Part shown: positions 1-7,126 of the stretch, piece after piece
Position numbering within the stretch: the stretch's first letter is position 1
Layout: each line of letters opens with the position of its first letter
Position numbers and translations under genes: made by a program
DNA from: Candidatus Brocadia pituitae
GTDB taxonomy: Bacteria; Planctomycetota; Brocadiia; Brocadiales; Brocadiaceae
DNA length: 64,000 nt
Assembly: GCA_017347445.1 (NCBI GenBank)
Contig: AP021856.1
Coordinates: 1,744,613-1,808,612 of the forward strand
Reading direction: 5' to 3'
The notes under the pieces: model-generated
The model's database searches: none
Told to the model about the DNA's origin: nothing
What the model saw: the letters and a program-made list of their open reading frames with translations, nothing else

Positions 1-64
1 GAAAGGGGTAGAAACCGTGAGGTGAAAACCCATCCGGAAATCCCGTCCGGTTAAGGGCTAGTGC

Positions 65-1138
65 TTAATTGCATAAATTCATTATAGTATTTCTTAATTG
101 CGAACCCTTAACCTCTCTCTTACGCCACACGAGAGGTTTTGCATTCGGTTGATAAGCTTCTATGAATGCCTCGATTGCACACCTCAATTGCTCAACACTT
201 TTAAAGCTGGCGTTCTTCAAAGCTTTTCTCGAAAGAATACCAAACCATATTTCCACCTGATTGAGCCAACTTGCAGAAGTAGGTGTAAAATGGATTTTAA
301 CATTCGGGTGTGCTGCCAACCATTCCCCGTTTCGCTTGTGAATACAGTAGTTGTCGAGAATAACATGGATTTCCTTCTTGTCGCTATCCGGTAAATCCAA
401 AAGCAGTTGATCCATGAATGCCAGAAATTCCACTCGTCTTTTTAATTCTGTTGTTTGCGTATGAATAGTTCCTGTTGCCACGTTGAGAGCTGCAAACAGG
501 TTCAGCGTCCCATGACGCTTATAGGTACTTTTAAGACCATGTACGATTTTTCTGTTGCTTGTACATACATAGCCTTTGGTTCGCTCTAAAGCTTGTATAC
601 TTGGCTTTTCGTCAACAGAAATCACTATGGCATTCTCTGGCGGGGACAGGTATAAACCTGCGATATCGGCCGCCTTGGTCGTAAATTCCGGGTCAGTACT
701 CACACACCAGCTTCTTTGCCGCGCAAGGCAAATGCCTTCCTTTCGAAGAATACGCCAGACGGCATCGTCTGATGCCCCCAAATGCTTTGCAAGGGAGGGA
801 CCATCCCAACTTGCCTGTCCTTTTGGCGGCTCAAGCTCCAATGTCTTCAAAACCTGATTGCGAAACTCCTTATCATATTTCGCAGGTTTGCCGGAACGAG
901 GCAGATCGTACAAGCCTTTGATCCCGTTTGTACTAAAGCGACCACGCCACTCAATAACAGTTTTCTGGGATGTCCCAAGGGCTGTGGCCACCTTATTCAC
1001 CTGCTCTCCGGCAAGCAGCATGTTCATGATTTTAGCTCGTCCAACAAGCCTCCACTCTGCACTCCGACTATTAGCCCATTCGGCAAGAATCTGCCGATCT
1101 TGCTCCGAACAACAAGGTATTGGTGCTTTTCTTGGCAT
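65..1138 (-). CDS. IS630-family transposase
   Basis: A 357-residue DDE transposase. The N-terminal half (about 20-140) is a paired helix-turn-helix region. The catalytic half carries the three acidic motifs: SVDEKPSIQAL near 175, VILDNYCIHK near 262 and SASWLNQVEIWFG near 290. Length is full for the family and the frame is open. A GGAGGT Shine-Dalgarno lies 6 nt before the ATG at 1138. The reading frame is intact, but the sequence upstream of the RBS has been separated from the element's right end by the IS inserted at 1160. Confidence 0.93.
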   Translation of the reverse strand: MPRKAPIPCCSEQDRQILAEWANSRSAEWRLVGRAKIMNMLLAGEQVNKVATALGTSQKTVIEWRGRFSTNGIKGLYDLPRSGKPAKYDKEFRNQVLKTLELEPPKGQASWDGPSLAKHLGASDDAVWRILRKEGICLARQRSWCVSTDPEFTTKAADIAGLYLSPPENAIVISVDEKPSIQALERTKGYVCTSNRKIVHGLKSTYKRHGTLNLFAALNVATGTIHTQTTELKRRVEFLAFMDQLLLDLPDSDKKEIHVILDNYCIHKRNGEWLAAHPNVKIHFTPTSASWLNQVEIWFGILSRKALKNASFKSVEQLRCAIEAFIEAYQPNAKPLVWRKREVKGSQLRNTIMNLCN

Positions 1139-1159
1139 GGCAGACCTCCTTCATATAGA

Positions 1160-2804
1160 AAAGACTTTTGCAAAATAGCTTTTGTTGGTGAGGGATGAAT
1201 GAGTGCAGGCCGGTTGAGCAGGGAATTGTCTGGCCAGGAATGGATTTGGTGGGTTGTTGGGGAGGGAAAAGTCAAAAAGAACTGGGACTAAGGAAAATGT
1301 GGGCGTACCGATTCTGTGGCAGTGCTTTGAAAGGTGAGTTTTACGATACTTTAAGCGCTTTGCTTGAGAAGAGGCCGTTGTGAGAATGTTCTAAAACACC
1401 TGATTTTGTCAGGTTGTTTGAGAAGGAGAGCCGCAGCCGAGGCAACAAGGCTCATCGATAAATGGGCAATAGCCATCTGGTTTTGAACAATCTGTAGTTT
1501 GTAATGGGTGGTTTGTTCAGCCTCCCGGTCACCAAGACGGCTGAAATACTGTTCAACCGCAATGCGGAGCTTATGAGTTTCTTTGAAAAAGTCTGTGTCT
1601 CGTGGTACCTGAGAGCGTGCATCATGGGTAATGTCGAGATATTGTGTGCAGCCGTAGGCCTTGCCTTGAGTCAAGCGGGGATGTTGAATGGGACAACCCT
1701 TGGGGTAGTTCGCAGCGACCTTGCTGTCGGCCTTGAGCGGGCATCGGAATTTGAGGCGGGTTCGTGGCCCTTCAGTCCATGAACCAGAGGATTTCATCTC
1801 CAGCCCGGCATCGCACAAAGGGCATCCATGATGCCCAAGGGTTTTGTCTGGTTGCCGGTTCCTGGGATTCAGGGGTATGAAGGCCTGGCTTTTCATGGTA
1901 TTGACGATGAGGTTATAGAGCTCCCGGACATCATAGGCGGCATCAGCGATAAAGAGGGCTCCTTTTTTGAATTTGAAAAGCCGTTTGAGTTTTTTGATAA
2001 GCTGCACAGCAACCTGGGCGTCGGTGGAGTTGTTTGGCAGGGTTTTCGTGACGAGCGGGACGCCTTCTTTCGACACAATGACATGAGTACGGTAGCCCCA
2101 AAAGAAGATAAAGTTGTCTTTTTTCCCCTGAACTTCCTGATAGGAATAGTAACCGAGCGTGGCTTGATGATTTCGTTTTGGGCGTTTTTCCTTGTTATGA
2201 GTGTTGCGTTTGGGATTCTTGAAGTTGTTTTCTCTGGTGGCGGCCATGATGGGTTTTGAGTCTATCAGAAAGGTGTCAAGAGATACGACGCCTGCGGCAA
2301 TGAGTTGGCGGTTGACTTCGGTGTGGATGTCCTCAAAGAGCGAGGTGGGTATCTCTTTAATGAATCGGTAAAACTGGCTTTCGTCAGGAAGTGCACCCAT
2401 TTCGAAACCGCACCGATGAGTAAGTATCGGGTGAGAATCAAGAAATTCAATAAGCCGGGGAACGGATTTAATCTGTTCGATGTGTTTAATGATGAAAGCC
2501 TTGAGCATAGCATGTCGTGAATAGCCAGTACGCCCAACGCCATAGTTTTTATCGGGAAACTTTGAAAGAGAAAGAGACTGAAAGATCAGGTGATACTTAC
2601 GGTAGAAGGCTGACATTTCAACGACGGCTTGCAGATTATAAAAAAGAGACAACTGGAATTTTTGCATAGAATTTTCCCCCAATAATTGCTTTAAGTCATT
2701 TATTTACAAGAAGTTATATTATAGCAAGGCTGGAGGAAAAGACAAGAGAAAAATAAATATAAATTGCCTGTTAGTAAGAGGTTATGAATTTTGCAGAAGT
2801 CTTT
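1160..2804 (-). mobile_element. IS1182/IS4-like insertion sequence with 8-bp target duplication
   Basis: The terminal inverted repeats are 1160-1176 and 2788-2804 and differ at one of 17 positions. They are flanked on both sides by an identical CATATAGA (1152-1159 and 2805-2812), which I read as the target-site duplication. The element is 1645 bp and holds one transposase gene. It sits in the 5' flank of the IS630 transposase at 65-1138, so it inserted after that element. Family placement rests on the transposase; the ends are seen directly. Confidence 0.8.
1351..2667 (-). CDS. DDE transposase, IS1182/IS4-like
   Basis: The protein has an N-terminal DUF772-like region (about 20-110, with the RHAMLKAFIIKHIE helix) followed by an RNase H-fold transposase. 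The likely catalytic residues are D in SLDTFLIDSKP, D in FIADAAYDVREL and E in AVEQYFSRLGDREA near the C-terminus. A CPLCDAG cysteine pair lies in the insertion between the second and third motifs. I chose ATG 2667 because GGGGGA lies just upstream; an in-frame TTG at 2682 is also possible. The frame is open and full length, so the element may be active. Confidence 0.88.
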   Translation of the reverse strand: MQKFQLSLFYNLQAVVEMSAFYRKYHLIFQSLSLSKFPDKNYGVGRTGYSRHAMLKAFIIKHIEQIKSVPRLIEFLDSHPILTHRCGFEMGALPDESQFYRFIKEIPTSLFEDIHTEVNRQLIAAGVVSLDTFLIDSKPIMAATRENNFKNPKRNTHNKEKRPKRNHQATLGYYSYQEVQGKKDNFIFFWGYRTHVIVSKEGVPLVTKTLPNNSTDAQVAVQLIKKLKRLFKFKKGALFIADAAYDVRELYNLIVNTMKSQAFIPLNPRNRQPDKTLGHHGCPLCDAGLEMKSSGSWTEGPRTRLKFRCPLKADSKVAANYPKGCPIQHPRLTQGKAYGCTQYLDITHDARSQVPRDTDFFKETHKLRIAVEQYFSRLGDREAEQTTHYKLQIVQNQMAIAHLSMSLVASAAALLLKQPDKIRCFRTFSQRPLLKQSA

Positions 2805-2860
2805 CATATAGAAATAAAAGGAGTCTACTATATTTAACTTATTTTTGCAAGTATACACTA

Positions 2861-4068
2861 GTGTGGTGTCCCGTAAATAGCTAGACATAATTGGAGAAAG
2901 GTGCTATGATTTGTGGCATGGCGAGAACCAGTCCATCAGTGGAATTGTCGGCTGCGGATCAAATGCGGCTGCAGCAGTGGCAGTCGGCTCACGGCACGCC
3001 GCAGCAGGTCGCGTTGCGGTGTCGGTTGGTCTTGGCCGCTGCGGCTGGACAACAAGACTTGGCCATCGCTTCTGCCTATGGAGTCAACCGCCATACCGCC
3101 GCACTGTGGCGGGGGGGAGTTTTGGAAGCCGGGATCAACGCGGTCTGGGAGACAAAAGCCGGTCGGGGTCGTAAACCGCAGTATGACCTGTCCCAGCGCG
3201 ATGCGCTGATTGCCGCCACCTTGCAGACCAAGCCCAAGGGCATGACCCACTGGAGTTGCCGACTGATGGCCAATGCCCAAGGCGTGAGCAAGAACACGGT
3301 CAACCGGCTTTGGCAATTGCATAACCTCAAGCCGCACCTCAGCCGAACCTTCAAGCTGTCGCGGGATTCGAAGTTTGTGGAGAAGCTGACCGACGTGGTG
3401 GGTTTGTATCTGAATCCGCCGCAGAAGGCACTGGTACTGTGTGTCGATGAGAAGCGCCAGATTCAGGCGTTGGATCGGACACAGCCCGGACTGCCGTTGA
3501 AGAAGGGTCGGTGTGGCACGATAACCCACGACTACAAGCGCCACGGCACGACTACGCTATTTGCCGCTTTAAGTTTGTTGGACGGCAAAGTGATCGGGCA
3601 GTGCCAAGCCCGACACCGCCATCAGGAGTTTCTGAAATTCCTGCGGCGGTTGGACCGGGAGTTTCCTGGGGAGCAGCAACTGCATTTGGTGCTGGACAAT
3701 TACGATACGCGCAAGACACCGCAGGTGCAAGCCTGGCTGAGAACCCATCGGCGGTTTGTGCCCCACTTCATTCCCACCAGTTCGAGTTGGCGGAACCTGG
3801 TGGAGCGGTGGTTTGGGGAGTTAACAGAGAAAGCGATCCGGCGCGGTGCTTTTGTCAGCGTTCCAGAATTGGTGCAGACCATCGAAACCTTTCTCGCCGC
3901 CTGGAATGCCAACCCGCAGCCGTTTGTCTGGACGGCCAAGTTGGAGGACATCCTCCGTAAGATCGAGCGGGATCGGGCCAAGCTGGAGTCCATCCAGCCT
4001 GGCTGCATGCAGCCACGGCGCCAAAAAAGGGAAGGGTGATATGTCTAGTTATTTACGGGACACCACAC
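2861..4068 (+). mobile_element. IS630-family element with near-perfect 28-bp ends
   Basis: The left end begins GTGTGGTGTCCCG at 2861 and the right end finishes as its inverse at 4068. Including the bordering TA, 29 of 30 positions match. TA lies at 2859-2860 and 4069-4070, as expected for IS630. The left TA is shared with the neighbouring IS630, so the two elements are in tandem. The GC-rich coding sequence contrasts with the AT-rich flanks, which points to recent arrival from another genome. An outward ATG lies in each end and reads the same ten or so codons into the flank. Confidence 0.92.
2906..4039 (+). CDS. IS630-family transposase
   Basis: A transposase of about 377 residues with N-terminal helix-turn-helix domains (about 15-140) and a DDE domain. 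The catalytic motifs are LCVDEKRQIQALDRTQ near 180, LVLDNYDTRKTP near 262 and SSWRNLVERWFGELTEKA near 297. ATG 2906 is preceded by GGAGAAAGG; a longer TTG start at 2891 is less likely. It is only distantly similar to the other IS630 transposase in this stack: the acidic motifs agree but most of the rest does not. The gene is intact and sits inside well-preserved ends. Confidence 0.95.
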   Translation: MICGMARTSPSVELSAADQMRLQQWQSAHGTPQQVALRCRLVLAAAAGQQDLAIASAYGVNRHTAALWRGGVLEAGINAVWETKAGRGRKPQYDLSQRDALIAATLQTKPKGMTHWSCRLMANAQGVSKNTVNRLWQLHNLKPHLSRTFKLSRDSKFVEKLTDVVGLYLNPPQKALVLCVDEKRQIQALDRTQPGLPLKKGRCGTITHDYKRHGTTTLFAALSLLDGKVIGQCQARHRHQEFLKFLRRLDREFPGEQQLHLVLDNYDTRKTPQVQAWLRTHRRFVPHFIPTSSSWRNLVERWFGELTEKAIRRGAFVSVPELVQTIETFLAAWNANPQPFVWTAKLEDILRKIERDRAKLESIQPGCMQPRRQKREG

Positions 4069-4073
4069 TAGTA

Positions 4074-4139
4074 AACGCATTATATGTACTAATAGCTGCA
4101 AAATAATACAGCTATTAGTACGCCTAATTAATGTTAGCC
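4074..4139 (+). repeat. Candidate integron attC site (A)
   Basis: A 13-bp perfect stem (GTACTAATAGCTG at 4086-4098 with its inverse at 4109-4121) is followed by spacer and GTTAGCC at 4133-4139, which fits an R' box (consensus GTTRRRY) at six of seven bases. AAC at 4074-4076 could be the remaining core of R''. The IS630 stack starts immediately to the left, and the bases before its left TA read GGC, so R'' (expected GGCTAAC) may have been split by it. The endonuclease III-like gene begins 11 bp after R'. The hairpin is seen directly; the attC identity is inferred. Confidence 0.55.
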
Positions 4140-4149
4140 ATTAAGAAGC

Positions 4150-4881
4150 ATGAGCAATTTACTAGTTCAAATAGCCAAACAAAGATTTGAAAATCCTTCA
4201 AGTCAAATTGTCCACTTTGTTGACAATAAAGAAGCCAATTCAATCTTAAACGATTTGGAAAATTATCCTCATGCTTATGTCTTGGCATGTTTGATGGATA
4301 GGCAAATTAAAGCTGAAAAAGCTTGGAATATACCTTATGAAATTTTTAGTGAGTATGGCGCTTTTGAAATAGATCGATTGGCATGTATTGAACTGGGTGA
4401 TCTAAAGGTATTTTTTAATAAAAAGAAACTTCATCGCTTTAATGACACAATGGCCGAAGTTTTCTTTTTCGGAATAAAAGACATCAAAAATAAATACAAC
4501 GGGGACGCATCGAAAATATGGAGCGGCAATCCAAGCAGTTCCGCAGTTGTTTATAGGTTTCTTGAGTTCAAGGGTAGTGGAATAAAAATATCAACGATGG
4601 CAGCCAATATACTGGCAAGGCAGTTCCGGATACCTTTTTCAGATTTCTACTCGATCGACATATCACCAGACGTACATATTATTAGGGTAATGAAAAGAAT
4701 GGGATATGTCCCAAGTGGCGCAACAAATGAGATGATTATTTATAAAGCCAGGGAACTAAATCCTGAGTTTCCTGGAATAATTGATTTTTCCTGTTGGGAA
4801 ATTGGTAGAATTTGGTGTAAACCAAATAAACCTCTATGCAAAGAGTGCATAGTAGGCAAAGATTGCAAGAAGGTGCTTTAA
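4150..4881 (+). CDS. Endonuclease III-like HhH-GPD protein with 4Fe-4S loop
   Basis: A 243-residue protein. The C-terminus shows the exact endonuclease III/MutY iron-sulfur spacing C-x6-C-x2-C-x5-C (near 219-235). A helix-hairpin-helix GSGIK segment near 138-142 carries the lysine expected of bifunctional glycosylase/lyases. An aspartate in SPDVHIIRVMKRMG near 168 fits the catalytic Asp. The N-terminal 100 residues are longer and unlike standard Nth. The likely role is base-excision repair or removal of modified bases. It lies alone between two attC-like sites, so it looks like a gene cassette rather than housekeeping nth. Its base composition is AT-rich, unlike the IS630 gene beside it. Substrate unknown. 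Confidence 0.75.
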   Translation: MSNLLVQIAKQRFENPSSQIVHFVDNKEANSILNDLENYPHAYVLACLMDRQIKAEKAWNIPYEIFSEYGAFEIDRLACIELGDLKVFFNKKKLHRFNDTMAEVFFFGIKDIKNKYNGDASKIWSGNPSSSAVVYRFLEFKGSGIKISTMAANILARQFRIPFSDFYSIDISPDVHIIRVMKRMGYVPSGATNEMIIYKARELNPEFPGIIDFSCWEIGRIWCKPNKPLCKECIVGKDCKKVL

Positions 4882-4882
4882 C

Positions 4883-4943
4883 GGCTAACAATGCGCTCGT
4901 TCGGACACAAACTACGCTGCGCTTCGTTCGTGCCACGTTAGCC
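4883..4943 (+). repeat. Integron attC site (B)
   Basis: GGCTAAC (4883-4889) and GTTAGCC (4937-4943) are exact inverse copies enclosing 47 bp that begin AATGCGCTCGTTCGGACA, the layout and wording of classical 59-be/attC elements. R'' starts 2 bp after the stop codon of the HhH-GPD gene and the next gene pair begins downstream, as in a cassette array. The length of 61 bp is within the known attC range. The match to the GTTRRRY consensus is six of seven. The structure is seen directly; recombination competence is not tested. Confidence 0.8.
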
Positions 4944-4954
4944 TGAAAATATCC

Positions 4955-4990
4955 TTGACGGTTAATCGTTCTATGGCTATACTTCGTATA
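4955..4990 (+). promoter_or_regulatory. mazEF cassette promoter and palindromic operator
   Basis: TTGACG (4955-4960), a 17-bp spacer and TATACT (4978-4983) form a near-consensus sigma-70 promoter. The -10 box lies inside the palindrome TATACTTCGTATA (4978-4990), a plausible autoregulatory operator for the antitoxin. It sits between attC-B and mazE, so the pair carries its own promoter. AGGAGG precedes the mazE ATG. Confidence 0.75.
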
Positions 4991-5009
4991 TACATTAGGA
5001 GGTGATCGT

Positions 5010-5231
5010 ATGCTGGCAAAAATCCAAAAATGGGGAAACAGCCAAGGTCTTCGTATCACGAAGGCTCTTCTCGCAGATGCACAAATCAATATTGGCGATG
5101 ACGTCAATGTCGCGGCAAAAGATGGCGCTTTAATCGTCATGCCAGCCCAAAGAAGCCGAAGAAAATATAATCTCAAGAATCTTGTGGCAAAAATTCCCAA
5201 AGGCTACCAAGCCAAAGAAACAGATTGGTGA
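5010..5231 (+). CDS. mazE: MazE-like antitoxin (AbrB/SpoVT fold)
   Basis: A 73-residue protein beginning with the MazE-type swapped-hairpin sequence KIQKWGNSQGLRITKALL, followed by the second beta hairpin (INIGDDVNVAAKDGALIVMP) and a basic, flexible tail ending in KETDW. That is the expected layout of a DNA-binding N-terminus and a toxin-neutralising C-terminus. It lies 27 bp upstream of a MazF-family gene. It probably binds the palindrome overlapping its own -10 box. Within the putative cassette array it is the first gene after attC-B. Family assignment is firm; the partner is inferred from adjacency. Confidence 0.9.
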   Translation: MLAKIQKWGNSQGLRITKALLADAQINIGDDVNVAAKDGALIVMPAQRSRRKYNLKNLVAKIPKGYQAKETDW

Positions 5232-5258
5232 AAACCAGTCGGCAATGAGGTCTGGTAG

Positions 5259-5594
5259 ATGTCAGCCTACATTCCTAAGCGGGGAGATATCATCGCGATT
5301 ACCATTGATCCGCAAGCTGGCCATGAACAGAAGGGAAACTGCCCGGCGTTGGTTGTCAGCAAAGATTTGTTCAATAGCGGCACAGGTCTGGCCATTGTGT
5401 GCCCCATTTTAAATACAGATCGTGGTTTCCCCTTCCACGTGCCCATTCCAAAGACAAGCAATCTGATTGGTTTTGTCATGGTTGAACAGGTGAAATCCGT
5501 TGATTTCCATGCCCGTCTTGTTGAACGAATCGCATCCCGAAACGACGAGCTATTGTTTGAAGTCCTGTCTCTATTAGACGCCTGTATTTATTAA
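5259..5594 (+). CDS. mazF: MazF/PemK-family mRNA interferase toxin
   Basis: A 111-residue PemK/MazF-fold protein. PKRGDIIAITIDPQAGHEQKG matches the N-terminal strand with the conserved Gly-Asp and Pro. The segment NCPALVVSKDLFN is the typical RPALVVS strand, here with Asn-Cys in place of Arg. VMVEQVKSVD matches the conserved QVKSID strand and contributes to RNA binding. Length is full. It probably cleaves mRNA at short motifs when not bound by the MazE partner. The stop codon lies 2 bp before attC-C, the usual spacing in integron cassettes. Toxin-antitoxin cassettes are known to stabilise chromosomal integron arrays. Confidence 0.92.
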   Translation: MSAYIPKRGDIIAITIDPQAGHEQKGNCPALVVSKDLFNSGTGLAIVCPILNTDRGFPFHVPIPKTSNLIGFVMVEQVKSVDFHARLVERIASRNDELLFEVLSLLDACIY

Positions 5595-5596
5595 CC

Positions 5597-5660
5597 GGCT
5601 AACCAGCCGGTGTTCATCGGACCGCAAAAAAACCGCGGACGCTGATGCCCGTCGTTAGAC
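5597..5660 (+). repeat. Integron attC site (C)
   Basis: GGCTAAC (5597-5603) and GTTAGAC (5654-5660, a perfect GTTRRRY) enclose 50 bp containing a hairpin (GTTCATCGGACCGC ... GCGGACGCTGATG). Total length is 64 bp, within the attC range. It follows the mazF stop codon immediately and precedes the PPOX-family gene. The internal arms resemble the conserved L boxes of well-known cassettes. With attC-B it delimits a mazEF cassette of about 0.7 kb. Confidence 0.8.
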
Positions 5661-5694
5661 AGAACAATGAACCAAACGAAAGGAAGTGTTCACA

Positions 5695-6066
5695 ATGATC
5701 CCGGAAAAACTGCTGGAAATTATAAAACAAGATGGGGTTGTTGCCATTGCAACCTTGGGAAAGGATGGGCCGCATATGGTCAACACCTGGAATAGCTACA
5801 TCAGAATATCATCAGACGGACGATTGTTCATCCCGGCAGGTTACATGCATAAAACAGAGGCTAACATTGCCTACAACCCCAATGTGTTGATTACGCTGGG
5901 AAGCAGCAAGGTTAAGGGCTTGCACGGGGCAGGTGCCGGTTTTTTGATCAAGGGAAAAGCGACCTTTATAACATCCGGGCCTGATTTTGATTTCATGAAA
6001 ACAAAGTTCAGTTGGCTGCGAGCCACCTTGGCTGTTACCATAGATTCTGCTACTCAAACCTGGTGA
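5695..6066 (+). CDS. Pyridoxamine 5'-phosphate oxidase-family FMN protein
   Basis: About 123 residues forming a split-barrel flavin-binding fold: GVVAIATLGKDGPHMVNTWNSY is the first strand pair, followed by RLFIPAGYMHKTEANI and a glycine-rich segment (GLHGAGAGFLIKGKATF). Small single-domain members of this family bind FMN, haem or F420; the substrate cannot be told. ATG 5695 is chosen because AAAGGA lies about 10 nt upstream; a GTG at 5686 is in frame. It starts 34 bp after the R' box of attC-C, so it may be the next cassette, but no convincing attC follows it. Confidence 0.8.
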   Translation: MIPEKLLEIIKQDGVVAIATLGKDGPHMVNTWNSYIRISSDGRLFIPAGYMHKTEANIAYNPNVLITLGSSKVKGLHGAGAGFLIKGKATFITSGPDFDFMKTKFSWLRATLAVTIDSATQTW

Positions 6067-6182
6067 AGGTGGGTGGACAGCCTGGACGTTGCAATTTTAC
6101 GGCTTTGGCAGGCATACGACAGACAATTATAGAAGTCTTCCAACTGAAGCTGGATGACGACTGACTTAACGGAGGATTCCCG

Positions 6183-6578
6183 ATGCCTCAGGAAAACGAT
6201 CATCAATCCCGAAGTGAACGCGCCATGTCTTTCCTCAGGGGTAAAGTGCTTCGGCGCACGGAGTCCAACGTCAGCGGCGGCGTTTCGGGTGTCTTCTCAT
6301 CATTCCAGACCAAGTACGCGCTCTTCCTGTTCGAGGACATCACCTTTTCTTATGAGATTACCGAATTTAGATCAGTGTCTTCGGGAGGCTATAGTATCCC
6401 GTCAGAGGACAAGCGCACCGCGAAAGGCACGTGGGAGGTGCAAATCCTGGATAACAAGCCGTTCCTCGTTCTGGTGCAGGACTGGTCGATTGTGAAGCGT
6501 TGGCGCAATGGTATTGGCGGTGAGGGGATTCACCTCTTAGACGACGTGCCTTGGAACAGGTACTTAATAAGAAAGTAG
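6183..6578 (+). CDS. Hypothetical protein, 131 residues
   Basis: I do not recognise a family. The reading frame has a clear GGAGG 7 nt before ATG 6183. It is rich in beta-strand-like segments (KYALFLFEDITFSYEITEFRSV, GTWEVQILDNKPFLVLVQDW), suggesting a small soluble domain. No signal peptide or membrane segment is visible. It lies between the PPOX-family gene and a membrane protein, in the same direction and within the accessory block. Its base composition is more GC-rich than its neighbours, consistent with acquisition. An overlapping plus-strand frame (6154-6495) has a weaker start and is disregarded. Confidence 0.6.
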   Translation: MPQENDHQSRSERAMSFLRGKVLRRTESNVSGGVSGVFSSFQTKYALFLFEDITFSYEITEFRSVSSGGYSIPSEDKRTAKGTWEVQILDNKPFLVLVQDWSIVKRWRNGIGGEGIHLLDDVPWNRYLIRK

Positions 6579-6694
6579 TGACCAGAGTCAGAAGCATGTT
6601 TCAGAGGACAATGGCTGCCTACAAACCCGGGAGAAGCTGTCTGCGTGGTCTAAGAAGTCGTTAGCCATCTGTAAAAAACCAATGGAGGGTTAAA

Positions 6695-7126
6695 ATGCAC
6701 AAGAAACATTTTCTGCAAAGTGTAGGGTCATTACTTGTGGTGTTGCTTCTCTTCTTTTTGGTAGTTAATGGGGTATTAGCGAATGGCGAGGTCACCGAAA
6801 CTCAATATTCAACAAGTCTTTCAGAAGCGACTGGTATGGTCAGAATTATTGTTGCTGTTTTTGGAGGTATTATTGGTGTATTGGGAATCGTTGTTGCATT
6901 ACGGGGTGTTGGTGGTACCGCTGATGTGTCAATGTCGGTTTCCGAGCACAGAAAGCTGTCCCTGAAACGGGTAAGCCAAGGGGTTGTCATAACGCTTATC
7001 GGTGCAGCAATTCTCATTGGCGCCCTCTATCTTCTTCCAGAAAAAAGAACAGAGCGCCATATAAAAGGAAAGGAGATCATTATAGAACACGAATCCGGTA
7101 ATGAGAGAATGAAAACGGCGGACTAA
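6695..7126 (+). CDS. Hypothetical membrane protein
   Basis: A 143-residue protein with an N-terminal signal/anchor (about 8-30), a second hydrophobic glycine-rich segment (about 50-70, VRIIVAVFGGIIGVLGIVVAL) and a third (about 95-115). The tail is charged and ends in ERMKTAD. GGAGGG lies 7 nt upstream of the ATG. No family is recognised. The stop codon falls in the first bases of the decayed IS1380 (CTAACCCGC from 7123), so the natural C-terminus may have been cut by that insertion. Confidence 0.65.
   Translation: MHKKHFLQSVGSLLVVLLLFFLVVNGVLANGEVTETQYSTSLSEATGMVRIIVAVFGGIIGVLGIVVALRGVGGTADVSMSVSEHRKLSLKRVSQGVVITLIGAAILIGALYLLPEKRTERHIKGKEIIIEHESGNERMKTAD

Larger units (their letters stand above)
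61..2858 (-). mobile_element. IS630-family element, interrupted by another IS
   Basis: The left end starts at 61 (GTGCTTAATTGC...) directly after a TA at 59-60. The right end, read on the minus strand from 2858 (GTGTATACTTGC...), matches it at 14 of 18 positions and is followed by TA at 2859-2860. IS630 elements duplicate TA, so both ends fit. Subtracting the inserted element (1160-2804) and one copy of its 8-bp duplication leaves about 1145 bp, the normal size for IS630. The transposase runs from just inside the left end to 1138. The boundaries are inferred from imperfect repeats. Confidence 0.6.

Noticed and set aside
2700-2888. Minus-strand ORF starting in the IS630 end
   Set aside because: Its start comes from the IS terminal repeat and the remainder is AT-rich flank of the adjoining IS.
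6067-6182. attC after the PPOX-family gene (ACTTAAC at 6164)
   Set aside because: No GTTRRRY partner follows within 140 bp and the following bases form the ribosome binding site of the next gene.
6579-6666. Fourth attC ending at GTTAGCC 6660-6666
   Set aside because: No inverse R'' box or matching inner arms could be found upstream, so it is kept only as a weak hint.
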